Shown piece after piece: positions 34,843 through 43,786 of a stretch of 64,000 nucleotides of DNA. Position 1 is the stretch's first letter, and each line of letters opens with the position of its first letter. The position numbers were made by a program, and so were the translations under genes. Source of the stretch: Oceanospirillum sanctuarii (GTDB taxonomy: Bacteria; Pseudomonadota; Gammaproteobacteria; Pseudomonadales; Halomonadaceae); NCBI RefSeq assembly GCF_002150805.1, contig NZ_MTBA01000001.1, forward strand, positions 765,854-829,853. Direction: 5' to 3'. Under the pieces are notes generated by a model. The model searched no databases. It saw only the letters and a program-made list of their open reading frames with translations, and was not told the DNA's origin.

Positions 34843-35682
34843 TTAACTCATTTTATGCGCTTTCACATAGACCGTGTGCTTGCGTAGCTTGAACAGGTCA
34901 GAGGCATGGGGGAAGCTCTCCGAATGTCCGGCAAACAGTAAGCCATCTTCTCTCAGATGCGGCAGGAACTTCTTAAGAACTTTATATTGAGTCGGTTTAT
35001 CGAAGTAAATCATCACGTTACGACAGAATATGATGTCGAACTGCTGATCAAAAGGCCACGACTCACTCAGCAAATTGAGATTAAAGAAGTAAACAAGATC
35101 CTGCAATTCAGATTTTACTTTAACTAAACCTGAATTATCACCCTTCCCTCTAAAAAAAAACGACTTAAGTCTTTGATCGGAAAGTCTTTCCACCCTCTCG
35201 AAAGAATAGACCCCACGCTGAGCTTTTTCGAGAACTTTAGTATCCAAATCAGATGCGAAAATCTCCACCGGTGGATTATAAGTACCAAAATGCTCAATCG
35301 CAGCCATCGCGATTGAGTAAGGTTCTTCACCAGTCGACGCCGCACAACACCATATTCTGAAACTCTTCTTATTCTTATGTTCAGTGAAATACTCTTTCAG
35401 AATATCAAAATGGTGTGACTCTCTGAAAAATGATGTCAGATTCGTGGTCAACGAATTAACAAATTCCTGCTGCTCATGACTATCAGGGTCATTCAGTAGC
35501 TCTAGGTACTGCTGAAATGTGCGCAGATTGTTTGCCCTTAAACGTCGGGACAAACGGCTGTAGACCATATCTCGCTTTGTTTCGGCCAGATTGATTCCGG
35601 CACGCTCATAAATCAGTTTCTTAATGGTAGCGAAGTTATCATCCGTGAAATGAAATTCACGATCCGGGCGGGATGTGTGCAT
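34843..35682 (-). CDS. cheR: Chemotaxis protein methyltransferase CheR
   Basis: A 279-residue SAM-dependent methyltransferase that methylates receptor glutamates. N-terminal alpha domain (about 10-75), then the SAM fold with WCCAASTGEEPYSIAM, IFASDLDTKVLEKA, FCRNVMIYFD and LFAGHSES. A T9 tract in the coding strand (35152-35160, the FFF of SFFFRGKG) would give an immediate stop on one-base insertion. The four-PAS MCP just upstream ends in DWEEF, a CheR docking pentapeptide. Confidence 0.96.
   Translation of the reverse strand: MHTSRPDREFHFTDDNFATIKKLIYERAGINLAETKRDMVYSRLSRRLRANNLRTFQQYLELLNDPDSHEQQEFVNSLTTNLTSFFRESHHFDILKEYFTEHKNKKSFRIWCCAASTGEEPYSIAMAAIEHFGTYNPPVEIFASDLDTKVLEKAQRGVYSFERVERLSDQRLKSFFFRGKGDNSGLVKVKSELQDLVYFFNLNLLSESWPFDQQFDIIFCRNVMIYFDKPTQYKVLKKFLPHLREDGLLFAGHSESFPHASDLFKLRKHTVYVKAHKMS
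35152..35160 (-). repeat. T9 homopolymer in cheR
   Basis: Nine T on the coding strand in the codons for three phenylalanines. One extra T creates TAG directly after them; one fewer reaches TAG about nine codons later. Confidence 0.8.
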
Positions 35683-35743
35683 CGTTGAATCCTAAAAAAT
35701 AGGCTGCCAATCGGCAGCCTAAATCATACAAGACTTAAAAGAA

Positions 35744-38700
35744 TCAGAACTCTTCCCAGTCGTCATCCAGGCTTGGTTTCGCCTTTTGCGGAACCGCTTT
35801 AGGTGGCTCTTTAGCCGCTGGTTTTGCCTCTGCCTTAGGAGCCGCAGGAGATTTAATCTCTTCTCTTGCAACCGGAGCCGGAGACTTAACCGGTGACATC
35901 ACAGGGCTTTGATAAGATGAATCGGCACTCAGCTTAAACAGACTTACTGAGTTAACCAGTGAGCGAGCCTGTTCTTCTGTCGATTCAGCTGCCGCTGCTG
36001 CCTCCTCAACCAGAGCAGCGTTCTGCTGGGTCACCTCATCGATCTGGGTAATTGCAGTATTCACCTGTTCAATACCGGAGCGCTGTTCCGCAGAAGCCGC
36101 TGAGATTTCGGTCATGATACTGGTCACCTGACCAATGGCATCAACGATATCTTTCATTGTTGAACCGGCATCATCAACCAGCTTAGAGCCCTCTTCGACG
36201 GTGTCTACCGAAGTCACGATCAGCTCTTTAATCTCTTTAGCGGCACCAGCACTGCGCTTCGCCAGGTTGCGAACTTCAGTCGCTACCACTGCAAAGCCTC
36301 GACCTTGCTCACCAGCTCGCGCAGCCTCAACAGCTGCGTTCAAGGCCAGAATATTGGTCTGGAAGGCAATACTGTCGATCACACTGATAATCTCTTCAAC
36401 CTGCTTAGAGTTATCACTGATGGTGCGCATGGTGCTGACAACCTGACTAACAACATCACCACCTTTCTGCGCGATACGACTCGCACCTTGGGCAAGATTA
36501 TTAGCCTGAGAAGCATTTTCTGCGTTTTGCTGGACTGTTGAAGTCAGCTCTTCCATAGAAGCGGCAGTCTCTTCCAGACTCGAAGCCTGCTCCTCAGTAC
36601 GCTGAGACAAGTCGTTATTACCGGCAGAAATCTCGCTTGCTGCAGTGTTAATTGCATCAGAGGCTTCTTTAATCTGAGTAACAATACTTGCCAGTTGATC
36701 GACAGTAGCATTCGCATCATCTTTCAGCTGACCGAACATGCCTTCAAAGTCCTGCTCGATACGCTCAGTCAGGTCGCCTTTCGACATTGCACTCAGTACA
36801 CGGGCAACCTCAGACAGACCTTCAGAAGTTGTCTCCATCAGGTTATTCATGCCGCTTGCCAGATCCAGGAAGAAGCCGTCTTTGCCACTGGTATTGATGC
36901 GACGATTGAAGTCACCACGAGACGCACCTTCCACGATATCGGCAATTTCAGCCTGAGCCAGAGTTTCATTGGTTGTATCAGACCATTCAACAACCGTACC
37001 CAGGCGCTCACCATGTTCGTTAAAGATAGGGTTGGCAATAAAGGCGAAGTAACGACCCGCAATGGAGATCTTCGCACGGTGAGTATTTTTAAGCGCTGCC
37101 AGCATGTGTCGCTGATGCGCCGGATCTTTATGGAACACATCGATGTTCTTGCCAATCAGGCTGTCTACAGCAAACTCAGGAAGCTCACGTTGGATCAGCT
37201 CCTCAGACTCACGGAACATGCCACGCAATGCATCATTGATGTAAATAATATTAAGATCAGTATCCGCCATCATCACGTTGCTGGACACGTTATCCAGAGC
37301 GTTACGGATACGCTGATTGATATCAGATAGCTCACGCTGCTTACGGTTGATCTCTTCTGCTTCTGCTTCACGACGCAGAATATCTGTCATATCTCGCCAT
37401 TCAACGACAAAGCCCTGACGCTGATCTGGCGTTCCGATTGGAGTCACTTGCAGGTCAAACGTACTTTCACCAATTTTCAGTGTCGCGCTATGAGTATCTG
37501 TCAACCCGGACAGCATTCGACGCTGCATTTCCGGATTCTTATGGAACACATCGATATTCTGACCCAGAAGGTTAGCGGCATCGAAGTGAGGCAGCTCTTT
37601 CTGAATCTCAGATTCGTTGCGCTCCAGCATTTCCAGAATAGACTCGTTGATATACACAATGTTGAGATCCGCATCTGAGATCATCACATTAGTGTTTACA
37701 ACATCCAGGCCACGACGAATTCGCTGATTCTCATTCATCAGCACAACTTGCTGTTCTTTCAGCTCTTTCTCTTTCGCTTCCTGAGCCAGGGAGTCAGTCA
37801 GGTCACGCCATTCAACAATAAAGCCTTGACGCTGCTCCGGTGTTCCAATTGGAGTCACCTGTAGATCAAAGGCACTCGCCCCAATCTTGAGCCTCGCACT
37901 ATGAGTATCCGTCAAACTAGCCAGCATACGACGCTGCATTTCTGGATTTTTGTGGAAGATATCGATGTTCTGACCCAGAAGGTTATCGGCATCAAAGTGA
38001 GGCAGCTCCTTCTGAATCTCTGCTTCATTACGATCCAGCATCTCCAGAATGGATTCGTTCATATACACAATATTGAGATCCGCATCAGAGATCATCACAT
38101 TGGTATTCACAACATCCAGACCACGACGGATGCGCTGGTTCTCACCCATCAGTTCGGCTTGCTGCTCTTTTAACTCCTGCTCTTTCAATTCCTGAGCCAA
38201 AGTATCAGTCAGATCCTGCCACTCAACGATGTAACCATTTCGCTCGCCATTATTGGAGATCGGGTGAACAACCAGAGAGAAAGTCGTCTCGCCAACATTG
38301 ATGCGGGCTTTATGAGCACCGGTCAGGCCAGTCAGCAATTTACGCTGATAGCCAGGATTACGGTGGAAAATATCAATATTCTTTCCAACAAGATTGCTGG
38401 CATCGAAATGAGGCAATGACTTCTGCAGCTCGGACTCGCGTTCACGAAGCATACGTTGGATAGAAGCATTGACGTAAATAATATTCAGCTCAGCATCAGC
38501 GATCATCACGTTAGTGTTAACCACATCCAAGCCACGCTTGATACGCGCCATCTGGTCAAACTGACGGAGCTCTTTCTGACGCTTTTTACCAACATCCGCC
38601 TGAGCATCAACAAGTGCCCGAACAACAGCACCAATCTCATTATCGACAACAGGATCAGAATGAGCCGGCTTACCATCAGAGAAGTGTTTGGCAATTGCCA

Positions 38701-38911
38701 TTAACTGATGTAACGGCTGCTCTACCTGAGCCAAGACCGTACGGGCACCACTGAAGAGAACTACCAGAGCAGCAGCATGAAGCGCTAATGCCCAGTAAAG
38801 TGTGTTTTCACCCTGTCCCAGAAAGGTAACCAGCGCCCCTGCTGCGACAAGACCGCCTGCTGCGAATGCAACACTTAGCAGTTTTGACCGTATTGATGTT
38901 TTTGTACTCAT
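35744..38911 (-). CDS. Methyl-accepting chemotaxis protein with four tandem PAS domains
   Basis: A 1055-residue receptor: two adjacent membrane segments (about 11-34 and 37-60) with no real periplasmic loop, four PAS repeats of exactly 137 residues starting at 123, 260, 397 and 534, HAMP-like region at about 680-780, and an MCP hairpin with the Tsr-like tip [22 protein letters not shown]. It senses an internal signal. Each PAS carries the motif N-I-D-(I/V)-F-H. The tail after the hairpin is a Pro/Ala/Lys linker ending DDDWEEF, equivalent to the NWETF tether for CheR/CheB on Tar and Tsr. This is the principal receptor of the operon. Confidence 0.94.
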   Translation of the reverse strand: MSTKTSIRSKLLSVAFAAGGLVAAGALVTFLGQGENTLYWALALHAAALVVLFSGARTVLAQVEQPLHQLMAIAKHFSDGKPAHSDPVVDNEIGAVVRALVDAQADVGKKRQKELRQFDQMARIKRGLDVVNTNVMIADAELNIIYVNASIQRMLRERESELQKSLPHFDASNLVGKNIDIFHRNPGYQRKLLTGLTGAHKARINVGETTFSLVVHPISNNGERNGYIVEWQDLTDTLAQELKEQELKEQQAELMGENQRIRRGLDVVNTNVMISDADLNIVYMNESILEMLDRNEAEIQKELPHFDADNLLGQNIDIFHKNPEMQRRMLASLTDTHSARLKIGASAFDLQVTPIGTPEQRQGFIVEWRDLTDSLAQEAKEKELKEQQVVLMNENQRIRRGLDVVNTNVMISDADLNIVYINESILEMLERNESEIQKELPHFDAANLLGQNIDVFHKNPEMQRRMLSGLTDTHSATLKIGESTFDLQVTPIGTPDQRQGFVVEWRDMTDILRREAEAEEINRKQRELSDINQRIRNALDNVSSNVMMADTDLNIIYINDALRGMFRESEELIQRELPEFAVDSLIGKNIDVFHKDPAHQRHMLAALKNTHRAKISIAGRYFAFIANPIFNEHGERLGTVVEWSDTTNETLAQAEIADIVEGASRGDFNRRINTSGKDGFFLDLASGMNNLMETTSEGLSEVARVLSAMSKGDLTERIEQDFEGMFGQLKDDANATVDQLASIVTQIKEASDAINTAASEISAGNNDLSQRTEEQASSLEETAASMEELTSTVQQNAENASQANNLAQGASRIAQKGGDVVSQVVSTMRTISDNSKQVEEIISVIDSIAFQTNILALNAAVEAARAGEQGRGFAVVATEVRNLAKRSAGAAKEIKELIVTSVDTVEEGSKLVDDAGSTMKDIVDAIGQVTSIMTEISAASAEQRSGIEQVNTAITQIDEVTQQNAALVEEAAAAAESTEEQARSLVNSVSLFKLSADSSYQSPVMSPVKSPAPVAREEIKSPAAPKAEAKPAAKEPPKAVPQKAKPSLDDDWEEF
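36902..38545 (-). repeat. Four 411-bp tandem PAS-coding repeats
   Basis: The repeat unit is 137 codons, with no length change between units. Units 2 and 3 (38134-37313) are nearly identical in protein sequence (for example [20 protein letters not shown] in both) and similar in DNA; units 1 and 4 are more diverged. This points to recent duplication or ongoing gene conversion. Confidence 0.9.
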
Positions 38912-38969
38912 TGCCCGTTCTCCAACTGAACCTGCATCTCGAAACTGAAATCTGTTAAATAAACCGCTG

Positions 38970-39482
38970 TTACTCAGCTCTGGCCCGAGTTTTATCGACT
39001 AAAGCCATCTCTTCACTGGACATCAGCTTTTCAATATCTGCAATGATAAGCATCTGCTCATCCACAGTAGCCAGGCCCAGAATGTATTCCGAATCAAAGT
39101 TGGCTGAAAAATCCGGTGGATTCTTAATCTCGTCTCCCGCCAGAGAAACAACATCAGATACACCGTCAACAACCATACCAACAACACGATTCGCAAGATT
39201 AAGTACGATGACGATGGTGAATTCATCGTAATGTGCTTTGCCAAGATTGAACTTAATCCGTAAATCGATAATCGGCACAATCACACCACGCAGGTTGATC
39301 ACACCTTTGATGAACGATGGGGCATTAGCAATTTTTGTTACTGCACCATAACCCCGGATCTCCTGAACCTTAAGGATATCGACAGCATAATGTTCATCCC
39401 CAAGGGAGAAAGTGAGATACTCCTGCCCCAAAAGACGACCGTATTCACTGTTATCCTGATTTTCAGCTATCTGTTCTGCCAT
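38970..39482 (-). CDS. cheW: Chemotaxis adaptor CheW
   Basis: A 170-residue CheW-fold adaptor that links receptors to CheA. Seen: [44 protein letters not shown] and a late [13 protein letters not shown]. The ATG at 39482 has AAGGGG seven bases upstream inside the end of cheA; a TTG at 39488 overlaps the cheA stop. Translation is therefore coupled to cheA. Confidence 0.96.
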   Translation of the reverse strand: MAEQIAENQDNSEYGRLLGQEYLTFSLGDEHYAVDILKVQEIRGYGAVTKIANAPSFIKGVINLRGVIVPIIDLRIKFNLGKAHYDEFTIVIVLNLANRVVGMVVDGVSDVVSLAGDEIKNPPDFSANFDSEYILGLATVDEQMLIIADIEKLMSSEEMALVDKTRARAE

Positions 39483-39484
39483 GC

Positions 39485-41917
39485 TCAAACCCCTTGTACC
39501 AGCATGCCGCTAGGCTTCTTCTTCGCACGCTTCTTATGCATGCTGATCAATTCTTCTACATCAAGAATCAGAGCTACCCGCCCTGTTCCTAAAATTGTGG
39601 CACCAGACACACCATCAACTTTCCGATAGTTTGCCTCAAGACTCTTAATCACAACCTGAGACTGGCCGACGAGATCATCGACAAACAAGCCAACCCGTTT
39701 ACCGTCCGATTCCAGAACAACCATAATGCCCTGCTCGTAGTCATTAAACTCAGCCGGCATGTTCAGCAGCTCACCCAGCTTAATAATCGGCAGATACTCA
39801 TCTCTGACATTGATAACAGCGCCTTCTCCAGAGACCGTCTTGATGTCGTTCGGATCAGGCTGCATCGAACCTATAATGCTGGTCAGAGGTACAATATAAA
39901 TCTCGTCACCCAGAGCCACCTGCAGACCGTCAAGAATCGCCAGGGTCAGTGGTAAGCGGATGCTGATACGGCTTCCGATTCCTTCCATCGATTCAATTTC
40001 AAGACGCCCACCCAGCGAGGTGATGTTTCGTTTTACAACATCCATACCTACACCACGGCCTGATACATCAGTTACCGCAGCAGCAGTGGAAAACCCTGGA
40101 GCAAAAATGAGCTGCCATACCTCTGAGTCCGGCATATTCTCAGAGACCGCAATGCCCTTCTCCTGAGCTTTGGACAAAATTCGCTCGCGGTTCAGGCCTG
40201 CACCATCGTCCTGCACTTCAACAACAATATTCCCACCCTGATGGGATGCTCGCAGCAGAATGGTGCCGGTCTGGTCTTTACCAGCAGCAGCACGGGCTTC
40301 CGGAGACTCGATACCATGATCAAGACTGTTGCGGATCAGGTGTGTCAGAGGGTCGGTAAGCTTCTCAATCATACTTCGGTCAAGCTCGGTGTTTTCACCC
40401 ACCATCTCCAGCTTAACCTTCTTATTCAATTTACCAGCCAGATCACGCACAACCCGGGGGAAACGACTAAACACGATGCTTATCGGCATCATACGGATCG
40501 ACATCACCGAATCCTGCAGATCTCGGGTATTACGCTCCAACTGAGCCAGGCCGTTGGCCATTTTTTCATGCAGGATAGGATCGACCTCAGAAGCCATCTG
40601 AGCCAACATCGCCTGAGTAATCACCAGCTCGCCAACCTGGTTAATCAGCTGGTCAACTTTCTCAACACTCACCCGAATAGATGAATCCGCCCCCCCCCCT
40701 TTTACCGCAGCTGCGGCAGCCGGTTTAGCTGATCGACTCTTGGCCGTTTCAACCTTAGCAGGAGCAGGCTTATCAGCGGACTTGGCCGATGAGTTTTCCT
40801 GTTTCGCAGCCGGTTGGTTCTTCAGTGGCTCAAAGAAGCCGTAGCCATCAAACTCGGTTCCCTGATCACTTTTGTCTGACTTTTGCTCTTTCTCTGAGCT
40901 TTTGTCAGAGGACGAAGACATTTCTTTAGCGGAAGACTCTTCAGGCTCATCAAAGAAACCATATCCTGGATCAGCATCTGATTTATCTGAGTCGGGCTGG
41001 GTTGAATCTTTCTTATCGGATGAGTCAGACGACGCTTCTTCAGGCTCATCATCAAAGAAGCCAAAACCCGGATCGTCATCTTCCTTAGCAGCCGCTTGCG
41101 GGGCTTTATCATCCGAAAGTTCCAGATCATCAAAGAAGCCGTATCCAACATCATCGTCCGATGATTCATCAGAACCAACCGTTTCAAAAAAGCCAAAACT
41201 GCCATCATCCGCAGACAACTCTTCTTCAATGGAAAGATTATCTTCCGGAACCATAAAGGTGATCAGATCTTTCAGATCATCCTTCGCAGAATCGGTTTGC
41301 AGCGAGAACAGCCAGTCATTCGAATCTTCGGAAGGGGCATCGATAATCGTCAGATCACCCAGCTCTTTTAAAGAATCGAACAACATATCCAGCTCCTGAT
41401 CGGGAGCAGGGAAACGAATCAGATAGGATTGAGTCAGGGCACTTTGAGTAGCTTCAGTCTGTGGAGGAAGTTCTTCAGCAAAGGTCTGGCCAGACTGAGG
41501 CTCTGATTGAGGAAAGTCACCACCTTTAGCAATCGCAAGCTGACGGTTCAGTTCTTCAATAACGGCTTTAGCGGGCTCCTGATCAGGCTCTTCACCGTTT
41601 TGATGAGCCTCAAGCATTCCACCAAGAACGTCCCCAGCCTGCAGGGTGACGTCCACCATTTCATCTGTCAGATCAGTTTCACCCTTACGAACCAGATCCA
41701 GAAGAGTTTCCAATTCATGGGTGACGGCGGTCATGTCATTAAAGCCAAAGGTACCGCTATTCCCCTTAATGGAGTGTGCAGCACGGAATACAGCGTTCAG
41801 GTCATCCATATCGGGTGACTGAACATCCATATTCAGCATCAGGCTCTCCATTGTCGCGAGATGCTCAGCAGTTTCTTCAAAAAACAGCTGATTGAACTGG
41901 CTTAAATCAAATGACAT
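39485..41917 (-). CDS. cheA: Chemotaxis histidine kinase CheA
   Basis: An 810-residue CheA: Hpt domain with phospho-His48 (FRAAHSIKG), an alpha/beta P2-like segment (about 163-225), a long acidic linker (about 230-410) with five GxGFF-type motifs, dimerisation helices (from about 413), GHKL kinase ([35 protein letters not shown]) and a C-terminal CheW-like domain. It phosphorylates CheY and CheB. A run of ten G in the coding strand at the linker-kinase junction (codons 407-410, GGGA) makes it a candidate for frameshift switching. Longer than E. coli CheA (654) because of the linker. Confidence 0.97.
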   Translation of the reverse strand: MSFDLSQFNQLFFEETAEHLATMESLMLNMDVQSPDMDDLNAVFRAAHSIKGNSGTFGFNDMTAVTHELETLLDLVRKGETDLTDEMVDVTLQAGDVLGGMLEAHQNGEEPDQEPAKAVIEELNRQLAIAKGGDFPQSEPQSGQTFAEELPPQTEATQSALTQSYLIRFPAPDQELDMLFDSLKELGDLTIIDAPSEDSNDWLFSLQTDSAKDDLKDLITFMVPEDNLSIEEELSADDGSFGFFETVGSDESSDDDVGYGFFDDLELSDDKAPQAAAKEDDDPGFGFFDDEPEEASSDSSDKKDSTQPDSDKSDADPGYGFFDEPEESSAKEMSSSSDKSSEKEQKSDKSDQGTEFDGYGFFEPLKNQPAAKQENSSAKSADKPAPAKVETAKSRSAKPAAAAAVKGGGADSSIRVSVEKVDQLINQVGELVITQAMLAQMASEVDPILHEKMANGLAQLERNTRDLQDSVMSIRMMPISIVFSRFPRVVRDLAGKLNKKVKLEMVGENTELDRSMIEKLTDPLTHLIRNSLDHGIESPEARAAAGKDQTGTILLRASHQGGNIVVEVQDDGAGLNRERILSKAQEKGIAVSENMPDSEVWQLIFAPGFSTAAAVTDVSGRGVGMDVVKRNITSLGGRLEIESMEGIGSRISIRLPLTLAILDGLQVALGDEIYIVPLTSIIGSMQPDPNDIKTVSGEGAVINVRDEYLPIIKLGELLNMPAEFNDYEQGIMVVLESDGKRVGLFVDDLVGQSQVVIKSLEANYRKVDGVSGATILGTGRVALILDVEELISMHKKRAKKKPSGMLVQGV
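40690..40699 (-). repeat. G10 homopolymer in cheA
   Basis: Ten C on the plus strand, ten G in the coding strand, encoding Gly-Gly-Gly and the first base of an Ala codon. One G more gives TGA 10 codons past the tract; one G less gives TGA 7 codons past it. Both truncate CheA before the kinase. Confidence 0.9.
40832..41200 (-). repeat. Five aromatic GxGFF motifs in the acidic CheA linker
   Basis: SFGFF (240-244), GYGFF (258-262), GFGFF (284-288), GYGFF (318-322) and GYGFF (358-362), each followed by an acidic residue and separated by 18 to 40 residues of Ser/Asp/Glu/Lys-rich, probably disordered sequence. Confidence 0.88.
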
Positions 41918-41950
41918 TACGCACCATCCGTCTCTGTTGCCTAAAGCAAA

Positions 41951-42316
41951 TTAGCCCAGTACTTTCTTAACAACTTCCAGAAGTTTCGCCGGATCAAACG
42001 GCTTAACCAGCCAACCGGTTGCGCGGGCAGCGCGACCTTTCGCCTTCATATCGTCACTGGATTCAGTGGTGAGCATCAAAATCGGGGTACGGCTGTATTG
42101 AGGAAGAGTCCGCAGTGACTTAATCAATGTCAGACCATCCATTTTCGGCATATTCTGATCCGTCAGGACCAGATCAAACTGTCCGGACTTGGCCTTATTC
42201 AGACCATCCTGTCCATCGACAGCTTCTACCACTTCATACCCTGCACCTTTGAGAGTGAAAGCCACCATCTGACGAATTGAGGCTGCGTCATCCACCGTCA
42301 GAATTTTCTTGGCCAT
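41951..42316 (-). CDS. cheY: Chemotaxis response regulator CheY
   Basis: A 121-residue single receiver. Acidic pair Asp9/Asp10 (TVDDAASIRQM), phosphoacceptor Asp53 (LVLTDQNMPKMDG), Thr in MLTTES and Lys in GWLVKPFDPAKL are all present. The sequence is of the type encoded beside CheA in F7 clusters. The ATG at 42316 has an ideal GGAGGA site; five extra upstream codons are in frame but unlikely. Confidence 0.95.
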   Translation of the reverse strand: MAKKILTVDDAASIRQMVAFTLKGAGYEVVEAVDGQDGLNKAKSGQFDLVLTDQNMPKMDGLTLIKSLRTLPQYSRTPILMLTTESSDDMKAKGRAARATGWLVKPFDPAKLLEVVKKVLG

Positions 42317-42338
42317 AAGTTCCTCCACCACCTAATCA

Positions 42339-43541
42339 TTAAAATAGTTCAATGTCCCCGGAATCCATGTTTCCATGAGCAACCGGGTTATGTTTCATGT
42401 TATCAATCTTTGTGCGAGTTTCCTGAAGCTTCTCGCGAATATGCAGTAAAATCTCTTCCGCTGTGCGGGCACTATCTTCTTTTGTAAGGTGCGCCAGATC
42501 ATCCATCAGATCATGAATCGCATCCAGGCGCGTTTCTGTGTGATCCAGCAGCTGACTGGTCATATCCTGGAATTGCAGACCTGTTGTGGCCTGCTGAATA
42601 TTCTCTTCAACTTCAGCAGCCAGAATACTCTGGGAAGACAAAGCCTCTGAAGACTCGTGATTAATTCTCTCAAGCTGCTCCAAAACCTGCTCGATTCTGC
42701 GCTTAGACTCACTGGCAAAGCCCATATCCACAGACGAAATTCGCTGAATAGACGTATCAGCATTTGAAAATGAGCTGTGCAGGTCTGTCATTAACGAGCG
42801 GATCTGGTCACTAAAGTGCGTTGTTTTCTTCGACAAGGAACGAACTTCATCGGCCACAACAGCAAAGCCCCGACCGGCCTCGCCTGCCCTTGCAGCTTCA
42901 ATTGCTGCGTTCAGAGCTAACAGGTTGGTCTGATCAGCAATATCGTCAATCTCATCGAGAAGTTTAACGATGCCGCCAATTTTACTGGCCATATCGTCCA
43001 TAATCTCCACCAGCCCCATAGCAAATTTACTTGCCTGAACCGCGTTATCCATGAAGATCTCAAAGGTTTCAGTTGTATCATGGATAAAGCCTGAGAAGAT
43101 CGAATCAACATCTTCCCCAGCGGACATATGTTGAGTAATACGATTAGTCAGAGCTTGCTGCTCCTGGGTTTTCTGATGAACCTGAGTAAAATTCTCAATC
43201 AACTGACCAATAGCGGTATCAAGGAGATTTTTAACCTGAAGAATCTCTTCGCGGGACTCTTTGAATTCAACCGAAAGACTGGTGGAAAAGGTGTTAAAAG
43301 TATCAGCAGTCTGCCTTGCGAGCACTGGAGCAGCATTAACGGATGAATCCACCACGTTGGACGTGCGATTCATCAACCAGATTGCAACCAAAGCAGCAAT
43401 AATGGAAATGACAAAAACAAGATGTGAATTTAATGATAGAAGGCTACCTGCACCCCAAATAACAAGCGCAGCAACAAAGCCAGAGACCAATGAAGCAGCA
43501 GAAACGTTAACAGCTCCGGCAGTAGATGTACGATGACCCAT
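42339..43541 (-). CDS. Methyl-accepting chemotaxis protein, first gene of the che operon
   Basis: A 400-residue receptor-like protein: two N-terminal membrane segments (about 15-36 and 40-58) with a four- to five-residue loop, no recognisable sensor domain, a coiled coil, and a signalling hairpin with tip [22 protein letters not shown]. The second half continues as a long helical region containing [22 protein letters not shown], similar to proteins with CheZ-like or structural roles. It ends GDIELF, a tail shared with CheD of the same operon. AGGAG precedes the ATG. Its partner or ligand is unknown. Confidence 0.88.
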   Translation of the reverse strand: MGHRTSTAGAVNVSAASLVSGFVAALVIWGAGSLLSLNSHLVFVISIIAALVAIWLMNRTSNVVDSSVNAAPVLARQTADTFNTFSTSLSVEFKESREEILQVKNLLDTAIGQLIENFTQVHQKTQEQQALTNRITQHMSAGEDVDSIFSGFIHDTTETFEIFMDNAVQASKFAMGLVEIMDDMASKIGGIVKLLDEIDDIADQTNLLALNAAIEAARAGEAGRGFAVVADEVRSLSKKTTHFSDQIRSLMTDLHSSFSNADTSIQRISSVDMGFASESKRRIEQVLEQLERINHESSEALSSQSILAAEVEENIQQATTGLQFQDMTSQLLDHTETRLDAIHDLMDDLAHLTKEDSARTAEEILLHIREKLQETRTKIDNMKHNPVAHGNMDSGDIELF

Positions 43542-43645
43542 TTATAACTCCTGTACTCTAAATAAAGCGCACCGTTACCGGGCTGACAAATATTAAACCC
43601 GCATAAAAAATGTATCAATAACAAATATTAGCAGTAACAGATTGT

Positions 43646-43702
43646 TTTATAAGGCTACACCTTAGTCGCGAACAAAAGCCCTAACACTGTACTTTAGTCG
43701 CG
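43646..43702 (-). promoter_or_regulatory. Promoter and direct repeats of the che operon
   Basis: On the minus strand TTGTTC (43675-43670), 18-bp spacer and TATAAA (43651-43646) lie about 100 bp upstream of the first MCP gene. The direct repeat CGCGACTAA occurs in the spacer (43670-43662) and again 32 bp upstream (43702-43694), about three helical turns apart. It may bind an activator or repressor; I do not recognise the motif. Confidence 0.45.
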
Positions 43703-43786
43703 TTTAAAACATCCACTTTGTCATTGATTCTGCAGCACTTTTTCAGCTTAGTTCAAATATACTCGATTGTGGTAAAGAAAAAAGCG

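Noticed and set aside
36695-37330. 211-codon plus-strand frame and two similar shorter ones further right
   Set aside because: Shadows of the PAS repeats; they recur because the repeats recur.
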